From Setophaga petechia (lineage: Eukaryota; Chordata; Aves; Passeriformes; Parulidae), in assembly GCA_024362935.1 (NCBI GenBank), contig JANCRA010000001.1:62400930-62464929 (forward strand): a stretch of 64,000 nt of DNA, in the 5' to 3' direction. Both the position numbers and the translations under genes were made by a program. This document shows, piece after piece, positions 23,011 through 34,709 of this stretch (positions are counted from its first letter, which is position 1; every line of letters starts with the position of its first letter). The notes below the pieces were generated by a model, which did no database searches, was not told where the DNA came from, and worked only from the letters and a program-made list of their open reading frames with translations.

Positions 23011-26000
23011 GGGACAGGGGGTTTCTGCTTGCCATGTTTTAAGGAAAATCCATGTTCACTTAGTGAATGGTGGAACTTGCCCGGAGACATCTTGGAAAGT
23101 TGAGCATGAATTTAAAAAATAGCTTTTTTTAAATCAAAAGAAAAATCACAACTTTAGGGAAAAAACCATTCCCCTGCCTAAGAAAATAGGTACAAAAGGG
23201 AGCTGTTGCAATTAAGAATGCACACCTAGGAAAAAATATTGTCTTTTGGGAGAGCAGTTCAAGCAAGCAGCTTCTGTAATGCATGATTCTTAACACCCTC
23301 CTCTAATGCAGTTCCTACCAACCACTTTTAAAGAAAATTAGAGCTGATGGACTGTTATGTTTAGTCTGTATGACTCCTGGGAGCCAATTTGTGTTATACT
23401 ATCCAAGCTCCTTTACAATTACAGACAGCAGCAACTCTCTACCTGGTGGCTGCCTGTTGTTTAAATGGAGGCAGGTGAGCTCTGCTGGAAATCTGGTTTG
23501 ATTTCTTAAAGAGGTGGTTTGTTTCCCTGAAACAAAAGAATTCCTTATATTCCACCTTTTCCAATTGCTTTAAGGTTAAAAGGGAAATTGTGAGGCTGAA
23601 AATCTGGGACAAGGCTCAGCTAAGCTGTGCTTTGCAGGGACTTGCACAGCAGCAGCTCTGAGTTTCCCCATGGAGAGCCTTCCTATGTCAGCATTTGGAC
23701 ACCAATGCTGGGCTGAGCAGGTGACCTGAGAAGATGGGGACAGATAGAGCAGGAGCCAGGGCCAGGTGTTGGAAGGACCTCGATGCTCTTCCTTTGTAGG
23801 TGACTTCAGAGTGAGAAACCTTGGAGGATATCTTGAGCTTGTGGGTGGAGCTCTTACAAATGCACATTATCCCTATAAATGTTTTTTTTTTCTCCAAGCA
23901 CTGCCTAAGGATAAACAGGAGAAGGTTTATAAATACTGTGAACCCCAGCTCTGTGCATGGAAGCAGATCAGGGAGCCCTGGGATGAGAAAGGCACACGAC
24001 GCCTCATGGAGGTTTCCATTTGGATTTGGTAGAAGAAGAATGTCCTTTAGGTCAATTAGGCTTAATTCCCTTAGTGATGGGCAAAGCAGAAATGCACCAA
24101 GTTCCTTTTCTGGTGACATTTCTGGCAGCAAAGTGGTCCTTCAGAGGAGTGGCTTGTCTGGTGCAATGACAGGGTGACCCTGCCTGCATTTGCAGAGGTG
24201 GATATTTTTCTGCCACACAGACATCTAAGCCAGCAATCCACCTATTTCCATCTGGGGAGAGGGAAGAGGAAAGAATAGGATTAGGGAAACAGGGAGGTTC
24301 TGCTGGTTTTTGAGTTCTTGAAATGGTGTAATAACTATGTGATTCATGGGGGTGATTAAAGGGGTTCCCTGGAAGGAGAAATATTCCTGCCATGAATATT
24401 TGTCTCTGCTAATCCTTTCTAACAGACCCCATTAAGCCTCTGGATATGACTATAGGCACAAATACTAAAATTGTGTATTATCTACTTATTCTACATGAGA
24501 TTTCTCAAATATTCCAGCAGGTTCATACACATGTTATAAAAAAATAATATTTTTAAAAGCCCTCAGACTCATGCCATCCTCATTCAATCCCTCCAAAGCA
24601 CATTCAGGGGAAGCAGATAGCAAGCAGTAAGGGAATTTGGGGTAATATCAGAAGAGAATATCTTGAAGAAAATTAGGTCATTGAACAGTACCTAGTAAAA
24701 TGGATGTTGATTGTTTTGTGAGTGTTCTCCACAGATAATGAACAAAGAAATTTTGACACAAAGTTAATTACAAAAAAAAACCAGGACTCCACTGTAATGG
24801 CTAATTACTACCCATGTAGGCTGGCAAATGGCAAAGCCTCCCAGTTTCACTATTAATAAGCAGCATCCGAGATCCTGAGTTATGATAGCAGCTGGAGAAT
24901 GAAGCACATGCAAACACCTTATCACTTTGAGAAACCCTCTCTGCACCCAGATTTAGCAGGGTAATTTTGCCCTTGTGCCTAATCTGCCCACTCATCCCCA
25001 CGTCAACAGGCAGCTCATTAATCACATCTCCTGCTTTGTTTTCTTTTCATTTGATATCACAGCAGGGCATTTTTCTCAGCAAAATAATCTGAGTAAACAA
25101 GAATATTTCCTGGGCTGGAAATCTCTGCCCTTGGAAGGAGTTTCTGTCAAGCACATCAGATGTAAAGCAAACCCAAAAAAAGGGGGGTGGGAATGGATGA
25201 GTACAGCACCTCCTGCTCATGTGCCAGTGCCCTTGCTTGGGAATGCAGGAGTTGCAAAATGCTCACCATAATCATCCATAAATATTAATTCCAGAGCTAA
25301 GGTGAGGATCACCTTCCTGAAATACCTTGTTGGGTGTGTGAATGTAAAACCAATAAAGCACTTACTCTCAAGGAAAGATAATGTTTGCCATTTTAGGTAG
25401 GCTCTGCATCCCTTCTCAGCAGGCAAAGGAGTAGGAGGATCAGCTGGCCTTACTGTTGTGCTGCCTTAAGAAATCCTTGATAATACTGCAAATGTATGAA
25501 CTATAGCAAAAAGCACAAATGGCTGCCAGCACCATCAGGATCTTCTCTTTTCCTCTGTGGATATTGCTTCTTATTTGCTCTCTCTCATCTGTTCCTTCTG
25601 CTTGCCAGACACAACCAACAAACTCACCTTGTCCACAGCGAGACTGAGGAGATGAAGCACAAGGCATAAACCCACCCATATTAATCCATCCTTCTTCAGC
25701 CAGAACCAAACCAAAAAAGTAAAGATCTCACCCCAGCTGGTTCACTGAAGGTCATTGCCACATCCCTCAAGGGCTGAGACTGCTGTATCAGCTGCCTGGT
25801 ACCTCTGGAGACTGTCAGCAGCAGAAAGGGCAGCTCTCCTATCAGGCACCTCTGACATGCAGCAGCAGTGCTAATCCAGCAGCTCATGGCAGCATTTTGG
25901 ATTGCACCGTGAGAAATGTTTCTCCCCCTGCTCTGCCCAGGCAGTGCAGGCATTGTAACTGGCCCCTAAAGCTCTGCAAAGGGGCATCACAGCCCTTCTC

Positions 26001-29000
26001 AGTGGTAGAAATCAACATTTTCCTCCACAGTTAAGGAATTCTCTGTGGCCAGTATAGCTTTTAGACTGAGATATTTTTTCCCCTCTTAGCAGCTTTAAAT
26101 TCCACATTTGGTCTGGCTTGCAAAAACTAGATTTTGTTAAATAGGAAGGAAAATGCTGGGCAATGAAAGGAGGAGAAAGAAAAAGACTACACTAATAATT
26201 TCTGGGTAATTAAACTGCCATGGTGGAGAATTGAAGCACAAGGCAGGTGAGGGATAATTCTAACTCTGAACCATTACCAAAACCTATTTTCCAAAGCAGC
26301 AGGAAGTCAATGATGTAAGTGGAATTTCCTACAGCCTAAGAAACAGGATAATGTAGGCTGGCATGTGAATATCTGGAATTGCCTCAACAGCAAACAAGAA
26401 CTTTCTTAGGTTTAGCCATGGATTTGTAAGTAGGATTCTCATCCTTTTTTAAAATGTTTTTCCTATTATAAGTAGAGCTATTATGCTATCTTGGAAGCAA
26501 TGAAGCTTTTTGTATCACATTTTGGTTTACAATACCTATTAATGTTGCTATTTGATCTGGTTGGAAGCCAGCATGCTGATTTTGTAAAGCCTTTTGTGGA
26601 CTAAGAGACTGAAGCAGCAAGGCAAAAAGAAGCCCTAGAATTTCCAGTTATTAAGTACAACACATTCTGTATCTCTTTTAGCATCTGAAAGTGGCCTGTC
26701 CAGCTTACATCAACTTAGTCTGACAGCCTGAATTTTTTACCTTGTATTTCCATCTTGCACTGCAGATACACATCTCCAAATGTGAGAGTTTTGTGTGGTG
26801 ACTGAGGGCATTAAGCCCCACAATATTCAGAATGGGTATCACAGCCCAAGTGTTTTATGGATTGGCTTTAATGCTATCAGACATCTCTCCTTGGGAATGG
26901 CTATGACATATGGAGGCAAATTCATTTTGGAAGAAGCAGTAAACCATTCGGAATGGATGTTAAAAACAGAAGGAGGGTGGGCTTTTTTAAACACCACAAT
27001 TTAAAACCTCTTCTCCAGCCACATTAAAAAAAAACAAAGACAAAAAAAGAAGTCACAAGTTTAATTACCATGGCTCCATTTGCACAGACTGCATTTAAAT
27101 ATAACTGGTGTGATTGCTGCCTGGTGATGAATTAGGCTTTGCTAAAGCTCTGCTTCTTTCCTTTTTTTCATTTTTTTAAGCCATGCAGCTGCCTCAGTAA
27201 GTTCTGACCTGCCTTGCTCTGTGCCTGCAGCCCATCAGCCAGCAAAACCCTGATGCTGGGTGAAGTCTCTGCAAAAGGAAGCAAACAAATCCCCTGTTCC
27301 CTTAAGGTTTTTGTCACTAGAGCATTCTGGGCTTGCACCCCAGAGGAAACGGTGACTTCCAAAGGCTGGAATTGGAATGGTCATTTGTGTTCAGAGAAAC
27401 TCCCTCCAACTCCAAAGACATCCCCTGAGCCTTGAGAGGGAAGGAGAAAGATGAGTGTTGTGAGCTGCTCTGTAGCCATCTGGGAAGTGGTGCAGCTGAT
27501 CTCCATCACAGAGGTGCTGATGGAGCACAGGGAATGCACTGGACACTGTATTCCAGCAGGAGATATTCTCTCAAATTCAGCCTGCATCTGCTAGAGGAGA
27601 ACACTGCAAACATGACCCTGTCTGGGCTTCTTGAACCAGCAGGAAGTAAGTGTGAAATCAGTGTTTACCTGACTTTGACATTTTGCTTTTTTCAGTAGTA
27701 CAGCTGTTCTTTCAAATAGGGAAAACAATATTTGGCCTGTAAATACCTCTATTTCTCTTGCTGCCAGTTTCCCTCTACCCAAACCAACTAGGACCTCTTG
27801 CTGTTCTCCACATTTCTCTCTTAGAGATACCAAGACAAGTTATTAGACTCCTTATGCTAGTGACTTTTCCTCAGCTATTTTTTTAATCTGTCCCTGCATA
27901 CCCACGGTGTGCTAAGATGCATTCCCAGAAGGAGCCATCAGATGCATCTTCAGGACCATTTAAGTGCATCAAATCAAAATAAGAACTTGCACAAAGTACC
28001 ACTTATCTGAGCTCAGGAGCATGGCTTGAATGTGCATACAAAAATACCTCAAACAAATGATACAAGAACCAGGGTTTGAAGTTTCAGCTTGTTGTAGAAA
28101 GGGTTAGCAAGAGCACTTGGCTACTTACCAAGCTGCATTCTGCAAATTATTCTTCTGGATTCTGCTCCCTGTTTCATTAAGGATCATTAAGAAGCAGCGG
28201 CCAGTGTGGGCACATTTACCATGCCTGACCTACCATAAGAATATAATGTTGCACTGATGCATTTCAAAGACCTCAGAACTTTTAAAACAAATTATCGCAG
28301 AAATTTAACTGTCCCCAGAATAATTGTTCTCCCCTACTTTTAAGGATGACCACTTCTCTATGGTATGTCCTAGAATGACAGAAAACAAAGACATGAGCCA
28401 ACAGATCCCCTTTTTTTCCTTTCCTCAGAAACATAACCCCTATAAAGCATAATTCTCCTTAGCACCATGCTGGGCATTGGCTGGAGATTAGTACAGAAAC
28501 GGAAGCTCCACCTCTTAAATCACCAAAGTCACTCATTGTAGCACTTACTCAGCTTTTCTTTGGAAGTTTCCCAAAGGCAGACCAGCCCTGAAAGCCTCAT
28601 TCCTTTAAGATGTGGCAAGATCACAGCCTGAGACAGTATAGCTGCAACTCTGTGACCCTCCTTAGGTGACACACACACAAACTATAAAAGTAGGAGTGCA
28701 GAGGGCTACTCTCTGAATCCTTTGGGTTTAAAGCAGAAACTGATTTTTGACTGCAGATTCCTTCTCCAATCTGAATGCCATGAACCTCCAGGTTGTTTCC
28801 TATGATGCTTTTTACACAGGGCTAATGTAGGAAACACTGCACCAACTAATCCTAAAGCAAGGGGGGCTGCAAGGAGTCAAACTTTACAAATTCTGGTCAA
28901 ACTGAGATCTCAACAGGGTTAATGCTCTGTGCTTGACCAGCCTTTAGGGAACTTTTAAATTAGAGTGAGCAAAGAAACCAAAGTTCCAAGTGCAAGACAG

Positions 29001-29954
29001 GAAAGCAGAAAGAGCAGTGTAAATGGAGAAGTTTGTGCTCAGAGCAGAGCAAGCTGAGATGAATTCTTTCTGTGGGACAAAGTACAGACATGCCAGCAAT
29101 GTCATCATAATGCAAAACAAAGCTCTGGAAGTTTATTGCACTGAAAACAAACAAACCAGCAAACACAATGTGCTTTATCTCATATTCTCTGCTGTCTTCC
29201 TTCTCCTCCTCCAGGGATCAAATCCACATCTGGTGGAAGATATAATTCAATTATCACAACTGAGCTACACTAATTTATTGAAATTTTGCATCTGTCTCTT
29301 TATGCTCAGGAATGTTTTCAGGGTAGAGGCTACCCAAGATCTGATGCAATCCTCACTGGCGCCCACACCTGGATCACCACAGGTTGTCTGAATTCAGAGC
29401 AAACAAAACCATTTTCTCTTCCAGTGTTTGGCCTTTCTAAGAGACTTTCATAGCACAGCTCCTCTATTTGGGGTCTGGCAGGAAAACAGCTCTGGGCAGG
29501 TGTAAAGGAAGCTTGGATTGGGTCAGGAGAAATATGGCCAAGAAAGGAAATGAGTTCAGTCTGGAAAAGAAATTAGGACAAGGACATAGGGATCAGTAAG
29601 GCCAGAAGTGGGGCTGAAGCTGAAAACAAATGGAAGGGGAAGCCCAGAAAGGATGCAGCAGAGATGATGGGGGGGTGAAGAGGAAACACACATGGACAGG
29701 GAATAATTAGGAGACCGTGGTAATGAAAAGGAAACAAAAAGAATCCAAAACAACAAGAGAAAGATGTAACACATTTTTCCCCCCCTCAGGCATTAGCTGA
29801 AAGCTCTTTTTCCCAAAGAAAAGGAATAAATTGCATCTGAGCCAGACTATCTGAAACTTCCTGCGCACATGAAATTTTTATAAAATTGTCCTCATTTGCT
29901 GCCTCTGGTCTGAGGCATTTCATCTTTAGTGGCACAAATGTGAGAATCATTTAA
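23011..29954. other. Long unique non-coding stretch, no gene seen
   Basis: Nearly 7 kb without a recognisable repeat or exon. Open frames reach 147 codons (minus, 23688-24131) and 122 codons (plus, 29023-29391), but none shows a domain or plausible codon bias. Minor items: A-runs near 24771 and 27026-27049; a poly-G patch at 25182-25189; and a purine-rich, mostly A/G stretch about 29560-29765. The lack of retroelements over this length is itself notable compared with the rest of the window. Confidence 0.55.
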
Positions 29955-30093
29955 ACCACAGAATATTCTGAGCTGGAAGGGACCCACCAGGACCAAGTCC
30001 AGCTCTTTAGGGAATGGCCATAGGGGGATCAACCCCAAAACCTCGGTGCTGTCAGCACCATGCCCCAACCTGCTGAGCTCATCACACAGGATT
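29955..30093 (-). mobile_element. CR1 LINE, 3' end fragment (minus strand)
   Basis: The plus strand reads 'ccacagaatattctgagctg' then 'gaagggacccaccaggacca', followed by 'gggggatcaaccccaaaacc' and 'gtgctgtcagcaccatgccc'. This is the inverted 3' end of the CR1 subfamily that ends in a block like 'gatcgaacccacaacctt...agcaccatgctctaacc'. It shares its tail type with the fragment at 3802. No coding sequence remains. Confidence 0.85.
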
Positions 30094-31869
30094 TAAACTT
30101 ACAATCTATTGTTAATAAAAACCCCCAAAACACCAGTTAGATGCTGCTCTCCCGGGTGAGGGACTGAAACACTGCTCCCCAAGCAGGAAAAGAATTGGTT
30201 TTAATTTGAAAATAAGCTTCTTCATGCTTCTGAGTGGCACATTTGATAGTGGAATATCTCCCTGCAAGAACCATTAGAATGTACTAAAAGTGATCACCTC
30301 ACAAGCTTTTGTTCATGAAAATGAGGAAGGACGGGGAAAAAAAAAAAGACAACTTAAGAAAGAAAAGACCAGAATTTAAATTCAATTCACAGTTTTATAA
30401 AGCAACTCTTAGTTTCTCAAGAGCAAAGATTGTCTCGAGCTTCCAATTTCAGCTCAAAATGAGCTTCAAAATGAAGTTAATACAGTCACCCTCCTGCTTC
30501 TGATCAATTGTACCCTGGCTCTGATGGGAGACAGAGGTGTAGGAAAATCTAAGCCAGGCAATTACAAAATGCCTTCAAGGCAGCCTCTGGTTTAGAGGTA
30601 TTTCCTGAAGCAAAATACTTGTTGCATTGAAATTCTGCTTTCATATATATATTTTTTTAATCCTTCTTATTGTTCCACTGTTAACAATCTGCATAGGAAA
30701 GAAGGAGGCTGAAAACCTTATCTGAAATAGAGAAAGCCATGTTGGAAGGTGTGCCTTACAGAAAGAATTTATTTCCAATTTATGATTATTACATGTCATC
30801 TTTCCTGGTGTCTCTTTGTCCAGAAAAGGATGAAACAAGAAAAGAGCAGCTGAATGGAAATGAAGTGATACCATTTGTAAGACAAAAGTTTACCATGTCA
30901 GGAACTCTTTTGCTGAGACCATTCTCTTCCCAAATGTAAATGTGCTGCCTCAAAATGAGAACAGTTAGGGAAAAAAAACAACAAAAAAACAAGAAAACCC
31001 AACAGCTAATAATATTAAGAAGATCATCAGAATTATTTAATAAGGAAAAATACTCTACTTTCTCCTGTTCAGAATTAATAAAACTCTTTCTGGAATAAGC
31101 AGTAAATAAACCCACCACAAAGCTGACTTCTAACAAGGAAAATTTCAGCTTGTTATTTATGTTTGGTATTTGTAGAATTGAAAATCACAAGCACAGAGGC
31201 ACTTGGAAGTGCCAGAAGAGTCAGTCCAGCCACCAGCCATCATTTTCTGCCCTGCCTGGAGCTGCCTCTCAAGACTGCTTCTAATTACATCAGTTCACAG
31301 CCTCACTGGTCTAGAGGGGACTGCACTGGGGATCAGGGGCTACTCCCACTTTTCCATATGGATGGATGGATGTCCATTTCATTTTAGTGACATTGGGATG
31401 CAGCTATTTACTTGGGAGGAGTTGTGCAGCAAAAGCTACAGCTGATTTCTGATGCAGGTTGTTTTATCACAATGATTACGTGCCTCAAAAGATGCTGTTC
31501 TATCCAGGTATTTCCCTGAACAAGGCTGCCATTATTCCCAGAGAGCACTCATAGGAAGTCTGCAGATGATTATCTTGTACATAGAAGTATTCTGACATTT
31601 TATCAGATTAACTGGATATGTCTACTTGAGGTTTGTTGGCTTTTTGTAGTTTTTTTTTTTTTAATTAGGGTTCTGAGACATAACCATAAATAGGGTAACC
31701 TGAGCACTGGGTGGCTCATTCCAGGGTACAGGGGCTGCAATTTTAAAACAACTTCCCTCAACTCAGTCCAGTGGCAAACTCTGATAAATAAACACATTCC
31801 ACAGATGTGTAAATAATAATTTTGTAGTTGTCCAGCACCATTCTCCCTGAAGTAAGAGCAGCACCAGCA
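30094..31869. other. Unique non-coding sequence, no gene seen
   Basis: No gene recognised. An A-run lies at 30337-30347, a short TATATATA run near 30644-30655, a (ATGG)n microsatellite of about four units at 31360-31375, and a T-run near 31651-31662. Open frames are short or overlap on both strands. Confidence 0.55.
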
Positions 31870-31875
31870 GCAAAG

Positions 31876-32258
31876 TGTGATGGTGTTCACAGGGGTCTCA
31901 GGTTGAAGGAAGAGACGAGGATCTGACTCCATGTTTCAGAAGGCTTGATTTATTATTTTATTATATATATTACATTAAAACTATACTAAAATAATAGAAG
32001 AAAGGATTTCATCAGAAGGCTAGCTAAGAATAGAATAGCAAAGAATGATAACAAAGGCTCTGTCTTGGACTCTCTGTCCAAGCCAGATGGGCTGTGCTTG
32101 GCCATTAATTAGGAACATCCAACATGGACCAATCAGATCCACCTGTTACATTCCACAGCAGCAGATAATCAATGTGTACATTTTGCACCTGAGGCCTTTC
32201 AGCTTCTCAGGGGGAAAAATCCTAAGGAAATAATTTTTCATAGAAGATGTCTGCAACA
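31876..32258 (-). mobile_element. Solo LTR of an endogenous retrovirus, minus strand, with 6-bp TSD
   Basis: A 383-bp block starts with TG and ends with CA, and is flanked by an exact 6-bp direct repeat, gcaaag, at 31870-31875 and 32259-32264. This is the signature of retroviral integration; a 6-bp duplication is typical of ERVK-like (class II, beta-retrovirus-like) elements. Read on the minus strand it begins tgttgcagac and carries an AATAAA signal (plus-strand tttatt at 31949-31954) near its 3' end. No internal coding region is present, so it is a recombination-derived solo LTR. It is related by eye to the LTRs at 34330 and 41023. Confidence 0.87.
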
Positions 32259-32264
32259 GCAAAG

Positions 32265-34323
32265 AACCTGAGTAAGGTCAGTGCTCAACCTCCTTTGTCC
32301 CAGTGAGGTGGCTGACCTGAGCACTGCACAGCACCTTCAGGAACAGCAGAAACACAGTCAGGCATCCCACTTTCTGCATTTTTGATGAGAGTAGAGATTC
32401 CCCAGGGATCCCTGGCAAAGCAAGCTGGGAAGAGAGACACAAGCACAGAGCATCACCTGGAAGGAACACCTGGGCAACCTGAGAGCACCAAGGTCTGAGG
32501 CAGCAGCAATGCTGACCCAGCACAACCCAGGCTTCTCCTAGGGCAAAATGCAAGTTTCAAGAGAGAACTGCAGTCTCTTAAAAATAACTCGATGCCAACT
32601 ATCTCAGAAAGCAGGCCCTTGCACTGGGCAGATGATATCCTAGTTGAGTTTTCTACATGCTTGAGAAAGGAATTTCATGCATCTTCATCATACATAAATA
32701 CACAAAATGCATAAATAGAAGGCTTGGTTAGTGATGCTGCTTAAGCAGAAATAGAAAACAATCTTTGGAAAAACCAGCTTTTGGGTGGAACTGTACCCAC
32801 AGAGATTTGTGAACCCAGGCACTGAGGAGCTGCCACAGCAGGGCTGACTGCAGGGGCTCACTCAGGGGTGGGCGATGCTTTGGGCAAGGCATGTCACACA
32901 GATCAAAATCTACATGTTAGCTGTCACACACAGACCTAGCTAAGAACAAACCACCTTGCTGAAGCTGGCAGAGTCACACACACATACAGGAACACACAGG
33001 GCTGAGCTGTCTGACAGCACAACCATCCCAGAGAAGCCAAGTGAGGTGGTGGGGCTGCAAAAGCCAAGGTGCAGTAGAGCAGAAAAGGGTCCCACAGAAA
33101 CCCCCTGTGTGGCAGCTTTTTAGAGGCTGCCTTTGAGGGCCAAGCCCCTTTGTGTTAGTGCAGGACAGAGGCAGAAGGTGACAGCTGCAGTGGCAGCCCA
33201 GGGGCTGAAGGCACAGACAGTGTGGCCTGGCTGCATCCCTGCAGCTCACCCCAGGGCTTTGTCCCTTCAGTGCCTCACACAGAACACTGACACAAAGCCA
33301 ATTATCAGTTTTCCTCTATGCTTTCAGGGAAAGAAAGGCAAGGAGAAAAGATCCAGTTATTAAGACTCTACCATTTTCTGCAGCTTTACTTAGCACAGAT
33401 CAAATGGTTTTGGTTTTGCTTCCCTTGTTAGAGAAACCAATTGGAAATCATTAGTGGAGATATTAGCAGGAAAAGCTAATGGGTTTAGTCATTCACATGC
33501 ATCAGTCACTGGCTATTTTACAAACTGCTACCTGGAGCACTGTTAATGGAATTTCCAATACTTTGATGTTGCCAGCCCCCTCGGATTTGAAGAGCAGCAG
33601 CTCCAAGTGCACTGGCTGGTGAGGGCTGAGCCTCCAGCTCTGCCCTCCTCCTGTCCCACTAAACACTGCCAGAGAGAGGACAGGGATAATCCCATCTGAG
33701 GGCAAGTGCAAGGCTCACTTTGGGCACACTGATGTCTAACACCACATCCAGAGCAATTCAGGACCAACCAGTGCCAGCAGTGTGCAGCAGTACACAGCAG
33801 ACCAGCAAGATCAAGGCCAGAGCTTTCTCCAGCAGCACTTGGAGCAGCATCCTCCTGTCACCTTGATTGAGAAGAGTCTTGGCCAACCAAATATCTCCCA
33901 AGGCTGCAGCCATGTCACTGGCCAGAACCTGAGGGGGTGTGGAGTTCAAACCAATGAGAGTATCCAGACCAGGGCTTTCAAATGCCCTCTATAAGGAAGG
34001 GCTTGGGAAATAAGTTAATAATAATAAAATTAAGTTTCTCTGTAGCCACATGAACTCAGGGGTGAGTGGTCTCTGTCTCCTGCCCTCTCCCCCACATCCT
34101 CCCTCCAAGGTTTGGCCACGCTGTCCCAGTTTGCACTGCCAGCTTTGGTCATTCTGGGAGGCAGAGGATCCCTGGGCAGCAGAGCAGAGTCTGTGCTGGA
34201 ATCAGTACCAGGGATGCAACCTCAGAGTGGTTTGCTCCCCTCTCCTTAGAGAGGGCTGCTGAGGAACAGCACCCTGGCTATGCACACACATGTCCAGAGA
34301 AAGCCTGTCACAACACCAGAGGG
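32265..34323. other. Unique non-coding sequence between two solo LTRs
   Basis: No retroviral gene fragment, exon or RNA gene was recognised. This matters because it separates two related LTRs in opposite orientation: no gag/pol-like frames exist between them, so they are independent insertions and not the ends of one provirus. Open frames here (up to 94 codons) are short and lack domains. Confidence 0.6.
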
Positions 34324-34329
34324 CTGCAG

Positions 34330-34703
34330 TGTCACCATGATATTTTATGAGAAATCCCTTCACCAGGATTTTTCTCCTGAGAAGCCTCAGAAAAGAAATG
34401 TAAACAATAATTATCAGATTGCTGGGAATGTGGTTTGGAGGTTGCTTTATCAACGGGAGCATCTTTGATGGATTCCATGTGAATTGTTTTTAATTAATGA
34501 CCAATCCCAGTCCAGCTGTGTCAAGACTCTGGTCAGTAAGAGGTTTTTATTAATCAATCCTCTCTAGCTTTCTGATGTCTCCTTTGTCTTTCTTTAGTAT
34601 AGTTTACTTATATAAATTTCTTTTAATATAATAAATCAACCTTCTGAAAACTTGGAGTCAATTCTCATCACCCTATCCTAGGGACCCTCACAACACCACA
34701 ACA
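34330..34703 (+). mobile_element. Solo LTR of an endogenous retrovirus, plus strand
   Basis: A 374-bp block begins 'tgtcaccatgatattttatg' and ends 'ccacaaca', with an AATAAA signal at 34630-34635. The flanks ctgcag (34324-34329) and gtgcag (34704-34709) match at five of six positions, consistent with an aged 6-bp target duplication. Reading the element at 41023 on its minus strand gives the same 5' end apart from substitutions (tgtcactgtcatattttctg), so the two are members of one family. No internal viral sequence is attached. Confidence 0.85.
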
Positions 34704-34709
34704 GTGCAG

